NCBI RefSeq assembly: GCF_003589925.1
Contig: NZ_CP032382.1
Span: forward strand, 7,068,001-7,132,000
DNA from: Chryseolinea soli
GTDB taxonomy: Bacteria > Bacteroidota > Bacteroidia > Cytophagales > Cyclobacteriaceae
Direction: 5' to 3'
Length of the DNA: 64,000 bases
Shown here: positions 25,690-35,522 of the stretch, piece by piece
Numbering within the stretch: position 1 is the first letter of the stretch
Layout: each line of letters starts with the position of its first letter
Position numbers and translations under genes: made by a program
Notes under the pieces: model-generated
Seen by the model: only the letters and a program-made list of their open reading frames with translations
Database searches by the model: none
What the model was told of the DNA's origin: nothing

Positions 25690-26970
25690 ATGAAAATATT
25701 TGATAATCCATCCAGGGATAGCTGGTCTGCGCTGTTGCAACGGCCGCAATTGGAGTTGGAGTTTTTGGAAGGTGCTGTTCGCAATGTTTTGAATCGGGTG
25801 AAGAAGTCGGGCGACAGCGCGGTGAGGGAACTCACACTCCAGTTTGACAAGGTTTCGGTGGAGGCGCTGCAGGTTTCGGCGGCAGAGCTGGCGGAGGCAA
25901 CGGCTTCGCTACCGGAAGATTTGAAAAAGGCTATTCAGACAGCGGCGGCCAACATCGAAAAGTTTCATGCCGCGCAAAAGCGGGAATCGGTCAAGATCGA
26001 GACCACGCCGGGTGTTACGTGCTGGCGCAAAGCGGTGGCGATCGATAAGGTAGGGATTTATATTCCGGGTGGATCGGCCCCGTTGTTCTCCACGGTGCTG
26101 ATGCTGGGCATACCGGCAAAGCTCGCGGGATGTCGCGAAGTGGTGCTCTGTTCGCCGCCCGACAAGTCGGGAAAGATCAATGCGGCCATTTTGTTTGCGG
26201 CTCAATTGGTGGGCGTTAAAAAGATCTTCAAGGCTGGGGGCGCACAAGCCATTGCGGCCATGGCCTATGGCACGGAAAGCATTCCGAACGTGTACAAGAT
26301 CTTCGGGCCCGGCAATCAATACGTGACCAAAGCCAAACAGCTCGTCATGGAGGAAGGCGTGGCCATCGATATGCCGGCGGGCCCCTCAGAAGTGCTGGTG
26401 ATGGCGGATGAGTCGGCCGTGCCGTCGTTTGTTGCTGCCGACTTATTGTCGCAGGCAGAACACGGCGAAGACAGTCAGGTGATCCTGGTGCTCAACAACG
26501 ATAAAAACGTGGCCGCCATCCAGCAAGCCATCCAACAACAACTCAACACCCTCCCCCGCAAGGCCATTGCCGAGAAGGCGTTGCTGAACAGTCGTGTAGT
26601 GATCCTGCCCAAAAAAGAGGCGGTCGATTTTGTGAATGCTTATGCGCCGGAGCACCTCATCATCAATATGAACGATCCTGAAAGCGTTGCTGCAGAGATC
26701 GTCAACGCAGGCTCTGTGTTCCTGGGGAATTATTCACCCGAAGCCATCGGCGACTATGCTTCCGGCACCAACCATACCCTGCCCACCAATGGTCACGCCA
26801 AAGCCTTTGCCGGCGTAGCGTTGGAGAGCTTTGTGAAACACATCACCTATCAACAACTCAGCGCGGAAGGACTCCGAAACCTGGGACCGGTCGTAGAAAA
26901 AATGGCGGAAGCCGAACAACTGGACGGCCACAAAATGGCCATCCGCGTTCGTCTTGACACTCTGAAATAA
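25690..26970 (+). CDS. hisD: Histidinol dehydrogenase
   Basis: 426 residues. Carries out the last two oxidations, L-histidinol to histidine, with NAD and zinc. Visible features are the GPGNQYVTKAKQLV motif, DMPAGPSEVLVMAD, SQAEHGEDSQ (zinc-binding Gln and His), YAPEHL (catalytic Glu-His) and NYSPEAIGDYASGTNHTLPT (zinc Asp). It starts at 25690 after an 80-bp spacer that contains an imperfect caccttcg/cggtg hairpin, and is followed 24 bp later by hisC. Confidence 0.95.
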   Translation: MKIFDNPSRDSWSALLQRPQLELEFLEGAVRNVLNRVKKSGDSAVRELTLQFDKVSVEALQVSAAELAEATASLPEDLKKAIQTAAANIEKFHAAQKRESVKIETTPGVTCWRKAVAIDKVGIYIPGGSAPLFSTVLMLGIPAKLAGCREVVLCSPPDKSGKINAAILFAAQLVGVKKIFKAGGAQAIAAMAYGTESIPNVYKIFGPGNQYVTKAKQLVMEEGVAIDMPAGPSEVLVMADESAVPSFVAADLLSQAEHGEDSQVILVLNNDKNVAAIQQAIQQQLNTLPRKAIAEKALLNSRVVILPKKEAVDFVNAYAPEHLIINMNDPESVAAEIVNAGSVFLGNYSPEAIGDYASGTNHTLPTNGHAKAFAGVALESFVKHITYQQLSAEGLRNLGPVVEKMAEAEQLDGHKMAIRVRLDTLK

Positions 26971-26994
26971 CCCACGTTCAAAAAGAAATATTCC

Positions 26995-28029
26995 ATGGAC
27001 ATCCAAGCCCTGGTGCGCAAGAACATTCTCAACATGAAGCCTTACTCGTCGGCACGCGACGAGTTCAAAGGCACCGCGGAGATCTTTCTCGACGCCAACG
27101 AAAATCCGTACCCTTCGCCCTATAACCGCTATCCCGATCCGCTGCAGTGGCGCGTCAAAGAAAAGCTGGCCGCGCTCAAAGGCGTGAAGCCGGAGCAGAT
27201 CTTCCTCGGCAATGGCAGCGACGAAGGCATCGACCTCATCATCCGTGCGTTCTGCGAACCCAACCAGGACTCGATCCTCATCACCGACCCAACCTACGGC
27301 ATGTATTCCGTCTGCGCCGAAGTGAACGCCGTGAACGTACAACAAGTATTGCTCACCCCCGACTTCGACCTCGACCTGGATGCTTTCCCAAAAACATTCG
27401 ACGCCACCACCAAAGTGCTCTTCCTCTGCAGTCCCAACAACCCCACGGGCAACTTGCTCAGCACCGCCAAGATCGTGGAAGTGTTAAAACGCTTCTATGG
27501 CATCGTGGTCATCGACGAGGCCTACATCGATTTTGCTACTGGCAAGAGCTTTGCGCAAGAACTCGCGCACTATCCCAACCTAGTGGTGCTCCAAACGTTT
27601 TCCAAAGCCTGGGGCCTGGCCGGATTGCGATTGGGGATGTGCTTTGCCTCTGAAGCGATCATCCGGGTGCTCAACAAGATCAAATACCCGTATAACGTGA
27701 ACATCCGAACCCAGGAGTTGGCCTTGGATGCGTTGGAGAACGTGCAACAAAAGGAAGCCTGGGTGAAGGAAGTGGTGAAGCAACGCGAGGTTATGGCCAA
27801 AGCGCTGCAGCAACTTTCGCTCGTCGAACATGTTTATCCCTCTGACGCCAACTTCCTGCTGGCGAAAGTGAAGGATGCACACGGCACGTACGAGTACCTG
27901 ATGAACCAGGGCATCATCGTCAGGGATCGCTCGCGGGTGGCGCTGTGCTACAACTGTTTGCGCATCACCATCGGCACCCCCGAAGAAAACCAACGGCTGC
28001 TCACGGCCCTGAAAAAATATACCGCATGA
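26995..28029 (+). CDS. hisC: Histidinol-phosphate aminotransferase
   Basis: 344 residues of fold-type I PLP aminotransferase. It transfers an amino group from glutamate to imidazole-acetol phosphate. Conserved elements are [17 protein letters not shown] near the start, [17 protein letters not shown] and the PLP-lysine motif [14 protein letters not shown]. The stop overlaps the hisB start in an ATGA (28026-28029), indicating translational coupling. Confidence 0.95.
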   Translation: MDIQALVRKNILNMKPYSSARDEFKGTAEIFLDANENPYPSPYNRYPDPLQWRVKEKLAALKGVKPEQIFLGNGSDEGIDLIIRAFCEPNQDSILITDPTYGMYSVCAEVNAVNVQQVLLTPDFDLDLDAFPKTFDATTKVLFLCSPNNPTGNLLSTAKIVEVLKRFYGIVVIDEAYIDFATGKSFAQELAHYPNLVVLQTFSKAWGLAGLRLGMCFASEAIIRVLNKIKYPYNVNIRTQELALDALENVQQKEAWVKEVVKQREVMAKALQQLSLVEHVYPSDANFLLAKVKDAHGTYEYLMNQGIIVRDRSRVALCYNCLRITIGTPEENQRLLTALKKYTA

Positions 28030-29141
28030 AAAAAGTACTCTTCATCGACCGCGACGGCACCCTCATCCTCGAACCCGCCGACGAACAGATCGACAGCCTC
28101 GAAAAACTGGAATATTATCCCGGCGTGTTCAACGGGCTCGCCAAGATCGTCCGCGACACCGACTTTGAATTGGTGATCGTCACCAACCAGGATGGATTGG
28201 GCACCTCAAGCTTTCCAGAAGAAACGTTTTGGCCCGCGCAAAACAAGATGCTAAAAGCTTTTGAAAACGAAGGCATTGTCTTCTCGAAGATTTTCGTGGA
28301 CCGCTCTTTCTCAAAGGAAAATAAACCGACGCGAAAACCGGGCACGGGCATGCTCACGGAATTTTTCAACGGGCAATACGACCTGGCCAATTCCTATGTC
28401 ATCGGCGATCGCGTCACGGACGTGGAGCTTGCCAAGAACCTGGGCGCAAAAGGAATTCTCATCAACAACGGCAGCCTGAAGGAAACCGTTGCCCAAAAAG
28501 GCCTCACCGATTTTTGTTCGCTCACCACCACCTCCTGGAACGACATCTATAAACATGTGGCCTCGCCCGACCGCATCGGCACCGTGACCCGCACGACGAA
28601 GGAAACCGACATACGCATCACCCTAAACCTGGATGGTCAAGGTAGATCACGCATCACCACCGGCCTTGGGTTTTTCGATCACATGCTGGACCAACTCGCG
28701 CGTCATGGCAACATGGACCTCGACATCACCGTGAAGGGCGACCTGCACATCGACGAGCACCACACCATTGAAGACACCGCCCTGGCCCTGGGAGAAGCAT
28801 TCCTCCAGGCCCTCGGCAACAAGCGCGGCATCGAACGCTACGGCTTCTGCCTGCCCATGGACGACTGCCTGGCCCAAGTGGCCATCGACTTCGGAGGGCG
28901 GCCCTGGTTGGTTTGGGATGCGGCGTTCAAGCGCGAAAAGATCGGCGAGATGCCCACGGAAATGTTTTTCCATTTCTTCAAATCGTTTTCCGATACATCC
29001 AAGAGCAATCTCAACATCAAGGCGGAGGGCGACAATGAACATCACAAGATCGAAGCCATCTTCAAGGCGTTTGCCAAAGCTATCAAGATGGCGGTGAAAC
29101 GCGAAGGCAACCAACTGCCCACGACCAAGGGAGTCCTTTAA
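28026..29141 (+). CDS. hisB: Bifunctional histidinol-phosphatase / imidazoleglycerol-phosphate dehydratase
   Basis: 371 residues. The N-terminal HAD phosphatase has FIDRDGTLI (Asp8 nucleophile, Asp10), [15 protein letters not shown] and the [15 protein letters not shown] motif. The dehydratase begins at about 180 with [17 protein letters not shown] and carries the metal-binding [18 protein letters not shown] and [15 protein letters not shown]. This fused form is the enteric arrangement, also known in several Bacteroidota. The start is the ATG at 28026, overlapping the hisC stop; the longer open frame back to 27945 lies inside hisC. Confidence 0.95.
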   Translation: MKKVLFIDRDGTLILEPADEQIDSLEKLEYYPGVFNGLAKIVRDTDFELVIVTNQDGLGTSSFPEETFWPAQNKMLKAFENEGIVFSKIFVDRSFSKENKPTRKPGTGMLTEFFNGQYDLANSYVIGDRVTDVELAKNLGAKGILINNGSLKETVAQKGLTDFCSLTTTSWNDIYKHVASPDRIGTVTRTTKETDIRITLNLDGQGRSRITTGLGFFDHMLDQLARHGNMDLDITVKGDLHIDEHHTIEDTALALGEAFLQALGNKRGIERYGFCLPMDDCLAQVAIDFGGRPWLVWDAAFKREKIGEMPTEMFFHFFKSFSDTSKSNLNIKAEGDNEHHKIEAIFKAFAKAIKMAVKREGNQLPTTKGVL

Positions 29142-29160
29142 CATCAAGACAAAACAAAGC

Positions 29161-29745
29161 ATGAAGCTTGTCATTATAAAATACAACGCCGGCAATATCC
29201 AATCCGTGTCCTTCGCTTTGGAGCGGCTGGGTGTCGACTTCGCCATCACCGACAACGCAGAGGAGATCCGGAAGGCCGACAAAGTGATCTTTCCCGGCGT
29301 GGGCGAAGCGAGCACCACCATGCGCTATCTCCGCGAGCATAAACTGGACCAGGTGATCACGGCACTAAAGCAACCCGTCCTCGGCATTTGCCTGGGCATG
29401 CAGTTGATGTGCACGTTCTCCGAAGAGAACAACACCGAATGCCTGGGCATCTTCGGCGAAACGGTAAAGCGCTTCATTCCCCAAGGCGACCTGAAGGTTC
29501 CCCACATGGGATGGAACGACCTAACCCTGAGCGACAGCTGGATCGATCGCGGCGTGGACCATCAATACGCTTACTTCGTACATAGTTTTTACGTCCCCGT
29601 GAATTCGCACACGTCCGCCACAACGGAGTACATCGCCCCGTTTAGCGCCGCCATGCACAAAGACAATTTCTACGCCGTACAATTTCACCCGGAAAAATCG
29701 GCCGAAACCGGCGAACGGGTATTAAAAAGTTTCTTAGCCCTTTGA
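29161..29745 (+). CDS. hisH: Imidazole glycerol phosphate synthase, glutamine amidotransferase subunit
   Basis: 194 residues. Class I amidotransferase that feeds ammonia to HisF. The nucleophile Cys is in LGICLGMQLM, and the His and Glu of the triad are in VQFHPEKSAETG. Start context and spacing (19 bp after hisB, 4 bp before hisA) fit the operon. Confidence 0.95.
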   Translation: MKLVIIKYNAGNIQSVSFALERLGVDFAITDNAEEIRKADKVIFPGVGEASTTMRYLREHKLDQVITALKQPVLGICLGMQLMCTFSEENNTECLGIFGETVKRFIPQGDLKVPHMGWNDLTLSDSWIDRGVDHQYAYFVHSFYVPVNSHTSATTEYIAPFSAAMHKDNFYAVQFHPEKSAETGERVLKSFLAL

Positions 29746-29749
29746 CACC

Positions 29750-30463
29750 ATGAGAATCATTCCTGCTATCGACATTATCGACGGAAAATGTGTACGCCTC
29801 ACACAGGGCGACTACGCTCAGAAAAAAATATACCACGAAGACCCCGTTTCCGTGGCCCGCTCCTTTGAACAAGCCGGGTTGACCGACCTCCACGTGGTTG
29901 ACCTCGACGGCGCCAAGGCCGGCAAAGTTGTCAATTGGAACGTGGTGGAGGCTATCTGCAAAGCCACGTCGCTCACCGTTGATTTTGGTGGCGGCATAAA
30001 AACGGAAGAGGAAGTGCAGCGACTGCTCAACCTCGGCGTGAAACAAGTGAACCTGGGAAGCGTCGCGGTGAAGGAGCCGCTAAAAGTGATCTCGTGGATC
30101 ACCAAGTTTGGCAAAGACAAGATCATTCTCAGTGCCGACGTCAAAGGCGAGTATGTGGCCATCAGCGGATGGCAGGAGAGCTCTCCCATCACCCTTGCTT
30201 CGCTGCTGAAGGATTACACACGCAACGGCATCGAGTATGTTACCTGCACCGACATCAGCACCGACGGTATGCTGAAGGGGCCGAACATCGAATTGTACAA
30301 GAACATTCTCATGACCTTCCCCCAACTGCACCTGGTGGCCAGCGGCGGTGTGAGCAACCTCGACGACCTGAGGGAGCTGAAACGCATCGGCGCCGACGGC
30401 GTCATTGTGGGCAAGGCCATCTACGAAGGTAAAGTCACATTGGAAGAACTAACTACCCTATAA
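29750..30463 (+). CDS. hisA: ProFAR isomerase
   Basis: 237 residues, a (beta-alpha)8 barrel. The catalytic Asp pair is in AIDIIDGKCVRL near the N-terminus and TDISTDGMLKGPN near residue 170. It performs the Amadori rearrangement of ProFAR to PRFAR. Its half-barrel repeat makes it similar to the next gene hisF, 6 bp downstream. Confidence 0.95.
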   Translation: MRIIPAIDIIDGKCVRLTQGDYAQKKIYHEDPVSVARSFEQAGLTDLHVVDLDGAKAGKVVNWNVVEAICKATSLTVDFGGGIKTEEEVQRLLNLGVKQVNLGSVAVKEPLKVISWITKFGKDKIILSADVKGEYVAISGWQESSPITLASLLKDYTRNGIEYVTCTDISTDGMLKGPNIELYKNILMTFPQLHLVASGGVSNLDDLRELKRIGADGVIVGKAIYEGKVTLEELTTL

Positions 30464-30469
30464 CGCCGC

Positions 30470-31225
30470 ATGCTCACCAAACGAATCATTCCCTGTCTGG
30501 ATATCAAAGACGGCCGCACCGTGAAAGGTGTGAACTTCGTCAACATCCGCGACGCCGGCGACCCGGTAGAGCTCGGCGCCACCTATGCGCGTCAGGGTGC
30601 TGACGAGTTGGTGTTCCTCGACATCTCCGCTACCAACGAAGAACGCAAGACCTTTGCATCGCTGGTAAAAGACATCGCCCGTCACATCAACATTCCGTTC
30701 ACCGTCGGCGGTGGCATCAGCTCCGTGGCAGATGTGGCACCATTGCTGGAAGCCGGCGCCGACAAAGTGAGCATCAACTCGGCCGCTGTGCGAAACCCAC
30801 AACTGATCGATGACTTGTCACGGGCCTTTGGCGCGCAATGCATTGTGCTGGCCATCGACGCCCGCAAGATCGACAACCAGTGGACGGTGCACACGCACGG
30901 TGGCAAAATGCCTACCGACAAAAAACTTTTCTCGTGGGCCAAAGAAGGGCAAGAACGCGGCGCCGGCGAGATCCTCTTCACCAGCATGGACCACGACGGC
31001 ACCAAAAACGGGTTCGCCATCGATCCGCTGAATAAACTCAACACCCTCTTGCAAATACCCGTCATCGCCTCTGGCGGCGCCGGCAACAAGGAACATTTTA
31101 TCGACGCTTTTGTCCTGGGCAAAGCAGACGCGGCGCTGGCCGCCAGCATCTTTCACTTCGGGGAAGTGAAAATACCCGAGTTGAAATCGTTCCTCGATGA
31201 AAAGAACATCGCCATCCGTCCCTGA
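30470..31225 (+). CDS. hisF: Imidazole glycerol phosphate synthase, cyclase subunit
   Basis: 251 residues, a (beta-alpha)8 barrel. Catalytic Asp residues are in [14 protein letters not shown] and in [12 protein letters not shown]. It cyclises PRFAR using ammonia from HisH, releasing AICAR to purine synthesis. The gap to hisIE is 34 bp. Confidence 0.95.
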   Translation: MLTKRIIPCLDIKDGRTVKGVNFVNIRDAGDPVELGATYARQGADELVFLDISATNEERKTFASLVKDIARHINIPFTVGGGISSVADVAPLLEAGADKVSINSAAVRNPQLIDDLSRAFGAQCIVLAIDARKIDNQWTVHTHGGKMPTDKKLFSWAKEGQERGAGEILFTSMDHDGTKNGFAIDPLNKLNTLLQIPVIASGGAGNKEHFIDAFVLGKADAALAASIFHFGEVKIPELKSFLDEKNIAIRP

Positions 31226-31259
31226 TCAACCTAATGCGTAGTACAAAAAATGAAATGCC

Positions 31260-31856
31260 ATGAATGACCTCGCCATAAACTTCAGCAAACAAGACGGCCT
31301 CGTGCCTTGTGTGATACAAGATGTAAAAACCCTGCGCGTGCTCATGCTGGGGTTTATGAATGAAGAAGCTTACAAAAAAACGCTACAAGAAAAGAAAGTG
31401 ACCTTCTTCAGCCGCAGCAAACAACGCCTGTGGACCAAAGGCGAAACCTCGGGTAACTTTCTCCACCTGGTCGACATCGCGATCGACTGCGACAACGACA
31501 CGTTGCTGATCAAAGTAAATCCCGAAGGTCCCGTTTGCCACACAGGGGCCGATACGTGCTTCAATGAAAAAAATGAACGGTGGGATCTGGCTTCGTTGGA
31601 ACAGATCATTCAAGATCGAAAGAACAACCCAACCCAGGCGTCCTACACGACATCGCTCATCCAAAAAGGCATCAACAAAGTAGCCCAGAAAGTAGGCGAA
31701 GAAGCCGTCGAACTCATCATCGAAGCGAAGGATAACAATACCGATCTCTTCCTCAACGAAGCGGCCGACCTCATGTACCATTATCTGGTTTTGCTGGCGG
31801 CAAAGAATCACTCGCTCGACGATGTGCTGACCGTTTTGAAGAAACGACAAAAATAA
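31260..31856 (+). CDS. hisI: Bifunctional PR-AMP cyclohydrolase / PR-ATP pyrophosphatase
   Basis: 198 residues, also called hisIE. The cyclohydrolase half has VLMLGFMNEEAYKKT, SRSKQRLWTKGETSGN, DCDNDTLL and Cys-His metal sites. The pyrophosphatase half, from about 115, has a KVGEEAVELIIEAKD helix and NEAADLMYHYLVLL. It catalyses steps 2 and 3. It closes the operon and converges with the flavoprotein gene 21 bp away; no strong hairpin was seen there. Confidence 0.95.
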   Translation: MNDLAINFSKQDGLVPCVIQDVKTLRVLMLGFMNEEAYKKTLQEKKVTFFSRSKQRLWTKGETSGNFLHLVDIAIDCDNDTLLIKVNPEGPVCHTGADTCFNEKNERWDLASLEQIIQDRKNNPTQASYTTSLIQKGINKVAQKVGEEAVELIIEAKDNNTDLFLNEAADLMYHYLVLLAAKNHSLDDVLTVLKKRQK

Positions 31857-31877
31857 TCTCAGAAGTACAGGCACGGA

Positions 31878-33362
31878 TTAAAAATGAATATCCTGATACA
31901 CCCCGCTGGTGCTGGTGCGGCAGGAGATCTTCCCTTTCAATGCGTCGGGTTTAAACAGGGACTTCCCTAACAGCATGCGCACACATTCCTGGATGCCTTC
32001 CGTGATGGAGGGATGGGGATGGACACACTCGGCGAGCTCTTCAATTCCTTTGTCCATACTGATGAGCAACGCCACGGCCTGGATGGCACTGGACGCATGA
32101 TTGCCGATGATCTTCAATCCGAGGATCTTCATTTGCGCATCGTTCGTGACCAGCATCTTGATAAAGCCTTGTGTGTTGCGCTTGGCAATGGCGCGGGGAA
32201 TGCAACTGTAGTCGAGCGTGGCCACTTTATAGTCGAGGCCGCGTTCGCGTGCCTGGGTTTCGTTCACCCCTACGCTGGCCACTTCCGGATTCAGGAACAT
32301 GATGGTGCTGATGTTCTCGTAGATGAGCTTGCGCTGTGGGTTGCCAAATATTTTCTCTACTGCATAACGGCCCTCGAGTTCACCTACGTTGACCAGGGAA
32401 ATGTCGGCCGTGATATCGCCCACGGCGTAGATGTTGGTGATGTTGGTCTGCGTGTCGTTGTCTTCGATGCCTCGTTTGGAGATGCTGATGTTCACGGCGT
32501 CGTCCCAGAGCTCTTCATAGTTGGGTGTGCGGCCCACGGCCACCAACGCCTTGGCTACATTGAATGTGCCTTTTGTTCCGTCGTCATACTCCAGCGTATA
32601 TTCTACGCGGCCGTGTTTGATCTCCATGTTGATGAGGCGTGAGTTACGGTGGATGAGCACGCCGTTGTTTTCCATGTTGCGTTCGATCACCCGCACGATG
32701 TCTTCATCTTCGAACGGCAGGATGCGGGCGCCTTTGTCGATGAGGTGAACCTTTGTTTTGCCAAAGCCTGAAAAAATGGTGGCATATTCACAACCGATCA
32801 CCCCCGCTCCCACGATCACCATGCTCTCCGGAAAATCTTCCATGCTCTCGATGCCCTCGCTGGTCATCACGATCTTTTCGTCGATGGGTAGTTCTGGCAA
32901 ATACCGTGGACGGCTGCCGGTAGCCAATATGATGTGCTCGGCCCAAACGATCTCTTTCTCGTAAGCACCCGTGTCGATCTCGATTTCGTGCGCGCTGATA
33001 AGACGGGCGTTGCCTTTGCGGAAGCTCAGCAAGTCGGTATAGCGCGAGTCCTTCATCATGTGCAAGTGTTCCTCCAGCATGCCCTTGCGCTCTTCCACGG
33101 CGCTGGCCACTTCGTCCTGGATCTCCTTGTAGTTGATGCTCGGCACCTTCAGATTGAAGCGCTTCAGGTTTTTCCTGAACGAGGCGGTCTCGCGCGACAA
33201 CTCCCACCAGGTTTTGGATGAGAGCGCACCGTTGGTGACGCCCGCGCCACCCACTTTGTTCTTTTCAATGAGTAATGTTTTCTTTTTGAAATCGAGGGAA
33301 CGCATGGCGGCTGCGTATCCGGAAGGACCCGCCCCGATGACCACCAGATCAAATTTCTCCAT
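31878..33362 (-). CDS. Dihydrolipoamide-dehydrogenase-like flavoprotein lacking redox cysteines
   Basis: 494 residues with the full architecture of the class I pyridine nucleotide-disulfide oxidoreductases: FAD-binding GAGPSG at 10-15, NAD(P)-binding VGAGVIGCEYATIFSGFG, an ATG motif (ILATGSRPR), the GDITAD motif and a C-terminal dimerisation domain with HPHPSITE at 448-455, which supplies the active-site His-Glu. In place of the canonical GGTCLNVGCIPSK, however, it has GGAGVTNGALSSK at 38-50: both cysteines are gone (Gly and Ala). It therefore cannot be a dithiol reductase. A role like the soluble transhydrogenase, or reduction of a quinone or small molecule, is possible. Start is the ATG at 33360-33362. 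No lipoyl-dependent complex genes are near. Confidence 0.8.
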   Translation of the reverse strand: MEKFDLVVIGAGPSGYAAAMRSLDFKKKTLLIEKNKVGGAGVTNGALSSKTWWELSRETASFRKNLKRFNLKVPSINYKEIQDEVASAVEERKGMLEEHLHMMKDSRYTDLLSFRKGNARLISAHEIEIDTGAYEKEIVWAEHIILATGSRPRYLPELPIDEKIVMTSEGIESMEDFPESMVIVGAGVIGCEYATIFSGFGKTKVHLIDKGARILPFEDEDIVRVIERNMENNGVLIHRNSRLINMEIKHGRVEYTLEYDDGTKGTFNVAKALVAVGRTPNYEELWDDAVNISISKRGIEDNDTQTNITNIYAVGDITADISLVNVGELEGRYAVEKIFGNPQRKLIYENISTIMFLNPEVASVGVNETQARERGLDYKVATLDYSCIPRAIAKRNTQGFIKMLVTNDAQMKILGLKIIGNHASSAIQAVALLISMDKGIEELAECVHPHPSITEGIQECVRMLLGKSLFKPDALKGKISCRTSTSGVYQDIHF

Positions 33363-33516
33363 AAAGCCTGACTGCAATAAATATTATACTACAATGTACA
33401 ATAAAATCGGAAGCAGGAAAGGGATGGCCCTCGTGGATTTTGAGCCGAAGCGTTAACCAAGGCATCGTCAACAAACCGGCTACACTCATATTCCACGAAC
33501 TTCTTCTTTAATTCCG

Positions 33517-33524
33517 TAACTTTG
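33517..33524 (+). promoter_or_regulatory. -7 promoter element of the histidine kinase gene
   Basis: TAACTTTG matches the Bacteroidota -7 consensus TAnnTTTG exactly and lies 26 bp before the ATG at 33550. No convincing -33 TTTG is visible about 20 bp upstream, so support is partial. Confidence 0.4.
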
Positions 33525-33549
33525 CCGATCACAAGAACGTTGACCCTCA

Positions 33550-35520
33550 ATGAGTTTTTTGCGCGCCCTCATTTATTCCGGAGCTGGTTTTGCCAAGTCG
33601 CCCCCCGACAAGCGCGGCGTTCTCCTTTCGAATGCCATTGCCCTTATTCTCTTTTCCTTAAGTCTCGTCGCTACCTTCTTTTATTTCATTTGGTACGGTG
33701 GCAACATCGTGACCTACCTGATTCCAGTGATCGGCGCCCTGGCCTTGGTGGTGATCATCCTAAACCGGGGAGGCTATATCAACTTTAGCCGGATCTGGAT
33801 CAGCCTGCTTAGCCCTACGGTCGTGATGGCATTGTCCATCTATTCCAAGTGGGTCTACTACGAAGAGCAGGAAGAGTTGGACTATTTTACCTTTCGCATA
33901 GTGGTACTGGGATGCTGTGTCATTCCGTGGATGCTGTTCTCGTTCCGGGAAAAGACGCTGCTCTCCGTTGCCGCCCTCGGTGGATTTGCCGTGCTCATGG
34001 CCCACGACCCGCTGCACAGCTTGTTTGGTGTGCCCTATGCGCAGGACCGGCTAAAACTGATGAACTATCACTTCACCAATGTCGTGATCGTGATCACGTA
34101 TTTCATCATGACCTCCAGCCTGGGATTTCTCAAATGGCTTTCGGAAAAGAATGAGGCAATGAACGAAGAGCTGATCGTAGACCTCAACCAGGTCAACTTC
34201 CAATTACTGGAACGCAACGCTGAGATCGAAGCCCAGAATGCAGAGATCCAAGCACAAAGTGAAACCCTGCAAGTGAACCAGGAAAAGCTCATCGACGCCA
34301 ACCGGCTCATCGAAGAGCAACGGGGCAGGCTATTCAACAAGAACCAGGAACTGGAGTCGGAACTGATCCGGAAGAATAAAGACCTGATGGAAACCAATGC
34401 GGAGTTGGTGAAGCACAACAACGAACTGCGCCAGTTTTCCTTTACCGTATCACACAACCTTCGCGGCCCGGTGGCCAGCCTGTTGGGTTTGCTGAAATTC
34501 ATCAAACCCGAAAACATTCCCAGCGACGCGGCCGAGGTCTTTGCCCACATCAAGTCCTCCACCCTGCGCCTGGACGAGATCATCCGGGAACTCAGCAAGA
34601 TCATCGACATCCGCCAGGACATTTTTCAGATCCGTCAAAAGATCCACCTGTCTGCTGAACTAAATCACATACACAAAATCCTGGAGAAAGAGATCACGGC
34701 CCACAACGTCCACCTCAACATCGATGTCGATCACTGCCCCGTGTTGTATTCGGTGAAGCCCATGGTGCACAGCATTCTGTATAACCTCATCAGCAACGCC
34801 ATCAAGTATCGTTCGTCCGACCGCGTGCCGGTCATCGAAGTGAGCAGCGCGGAAGAGCCGCGTTATTTTGTGATCCGTGTCAAAGACAATGGCCTGGGCA
34901 TTGACCTGAAGACGCATCGCGAAAACATGTTCAAGCTCTACCGCCGTTTCCATCACCACACCGAAGGGAAAGGTCTGGGTCTCTACCTGGTGAAATTGCA
35001 ATGCGAAGCCTTGGGCGGAACCATCGATGTGCAAAGTGAGCTGAACAAGTTCACCGAGTTCACCGTCCACCTGCGCAAGCCCGAAAATGTGAAACGGCAA
35101 ATGCTGCTGGACGAACCCTATGCCAAGATCTTTTTCGACGCCACCGTCAATTCCACCGGCGTGATCTGGCGCGGCCCCATCAGCAGCGAACAATACCGGA
35201 TGGTATTTTCCAAAGCGCTGGAGTTCCTGCAAGTCTACAACACGCCCAACTGGATGTCGGACGTGGTCCACCAGGGACCGATCGCACCGGAAGACCAGGC
35301 TTGGTTGTTCCAGAACATCATCCCCGAAGCTTCGCGCAACGGCCTCCGCCGCATTGCCTTCATCCGCCCCGACGCCCACGACGAGCGTGTGATCTCCTAC
35401 CTTCAGAACATCCAATCGGAGGTCAAGCAACTCAACATTTCTTTCCGGCCCTTCCCCTCCATGGAGGAAGCATTTGACTGGATGATGCAGGAAAATGAAA
35501 AAGCTACCTTATATTCGTAG
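33550..35520 (+). CDS. Membrane sensor histidine kinase with C-terminal SpoIIAA/STAS-like domain
   Basis: 656 residues. Six hydrophobic segments span about 25-192 (no large extracellular domain), followed by a long coiled coil at about 205-295. The HisKA domain carries the phospho-accepting His302 in FTVSHNLRGPVASL. The ATPase domain has an N-box (LYNLISNAIKYRS), DNGLGID and GKGLGLYLVK. Unusually, about 130 residues follow the kinase (from about 520), with NSTGVIWRGPISSEQYRMVF and GPIAPEDQAWLFQNIIPEAS; this resembles the small SpoIIAA/STAS-like proteins found as single genes in Bacteroidota. The gene ends 2 bp before the PAP2 phosphatase, so the two are co-transcribed. No response regulator is adjacent. 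Confidence 0.87.
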   Translation: MSFLRALIYSGAGFAKSPPDKRGVLLSNAIALILFSLSLVATFFYFIWYGGNIVTYLIPVIGALALVVIILNRGGYINFSRIWISLLSPTVVMALSIYSKWVYYEEQEELDYFTFRIVVLGCCVIPWMLFSFREKTLLSVAALGGFAVLMAHDPLHSLFGVPYAQDRLKLMNYHFTNVVIVITYFIMTSSLGFLKWLSEKNEAMNEELIVDLNQVNFQLLERNAEIEAQNAEIQAQSETLQVNQEKLIDANRLIEEQRGRLFNKNQELESELIRKNKDLMETNAELVKHNNELRQFSFTVSHNLRGPVASLLGLLKFIKPENIPSDAAEVFAHIKSSTLRLDEIIRELSKIIDIRQDIFQIRQKIHLSAELNHIHKILEKEITAHNVHLNIDVDHCPVLYSVKPMVHSILYNLISNAIKYRSSDRVPVIEVSSAEEPRYFVIRVKDNGLGIDLKTHRENMFKLYRRFHHHTEGKGLGLYLVKLQCEALGGTIDVQSELNKFTEFTVHLRKPENVKRQMLLDEPYAKIFFDATVNSTGVIWRGPISSEQYRMVFSKALEFLQVYNTPNWMSDVVHQGPIAPEDQAWLFQNIIPEASRNGLRRIAFIRPDAHDERVISYLQNIQSEVKQLNISFRPFPSMEEAFDWMMQENEKATLYS

Positions 35521-35522
35521 CT

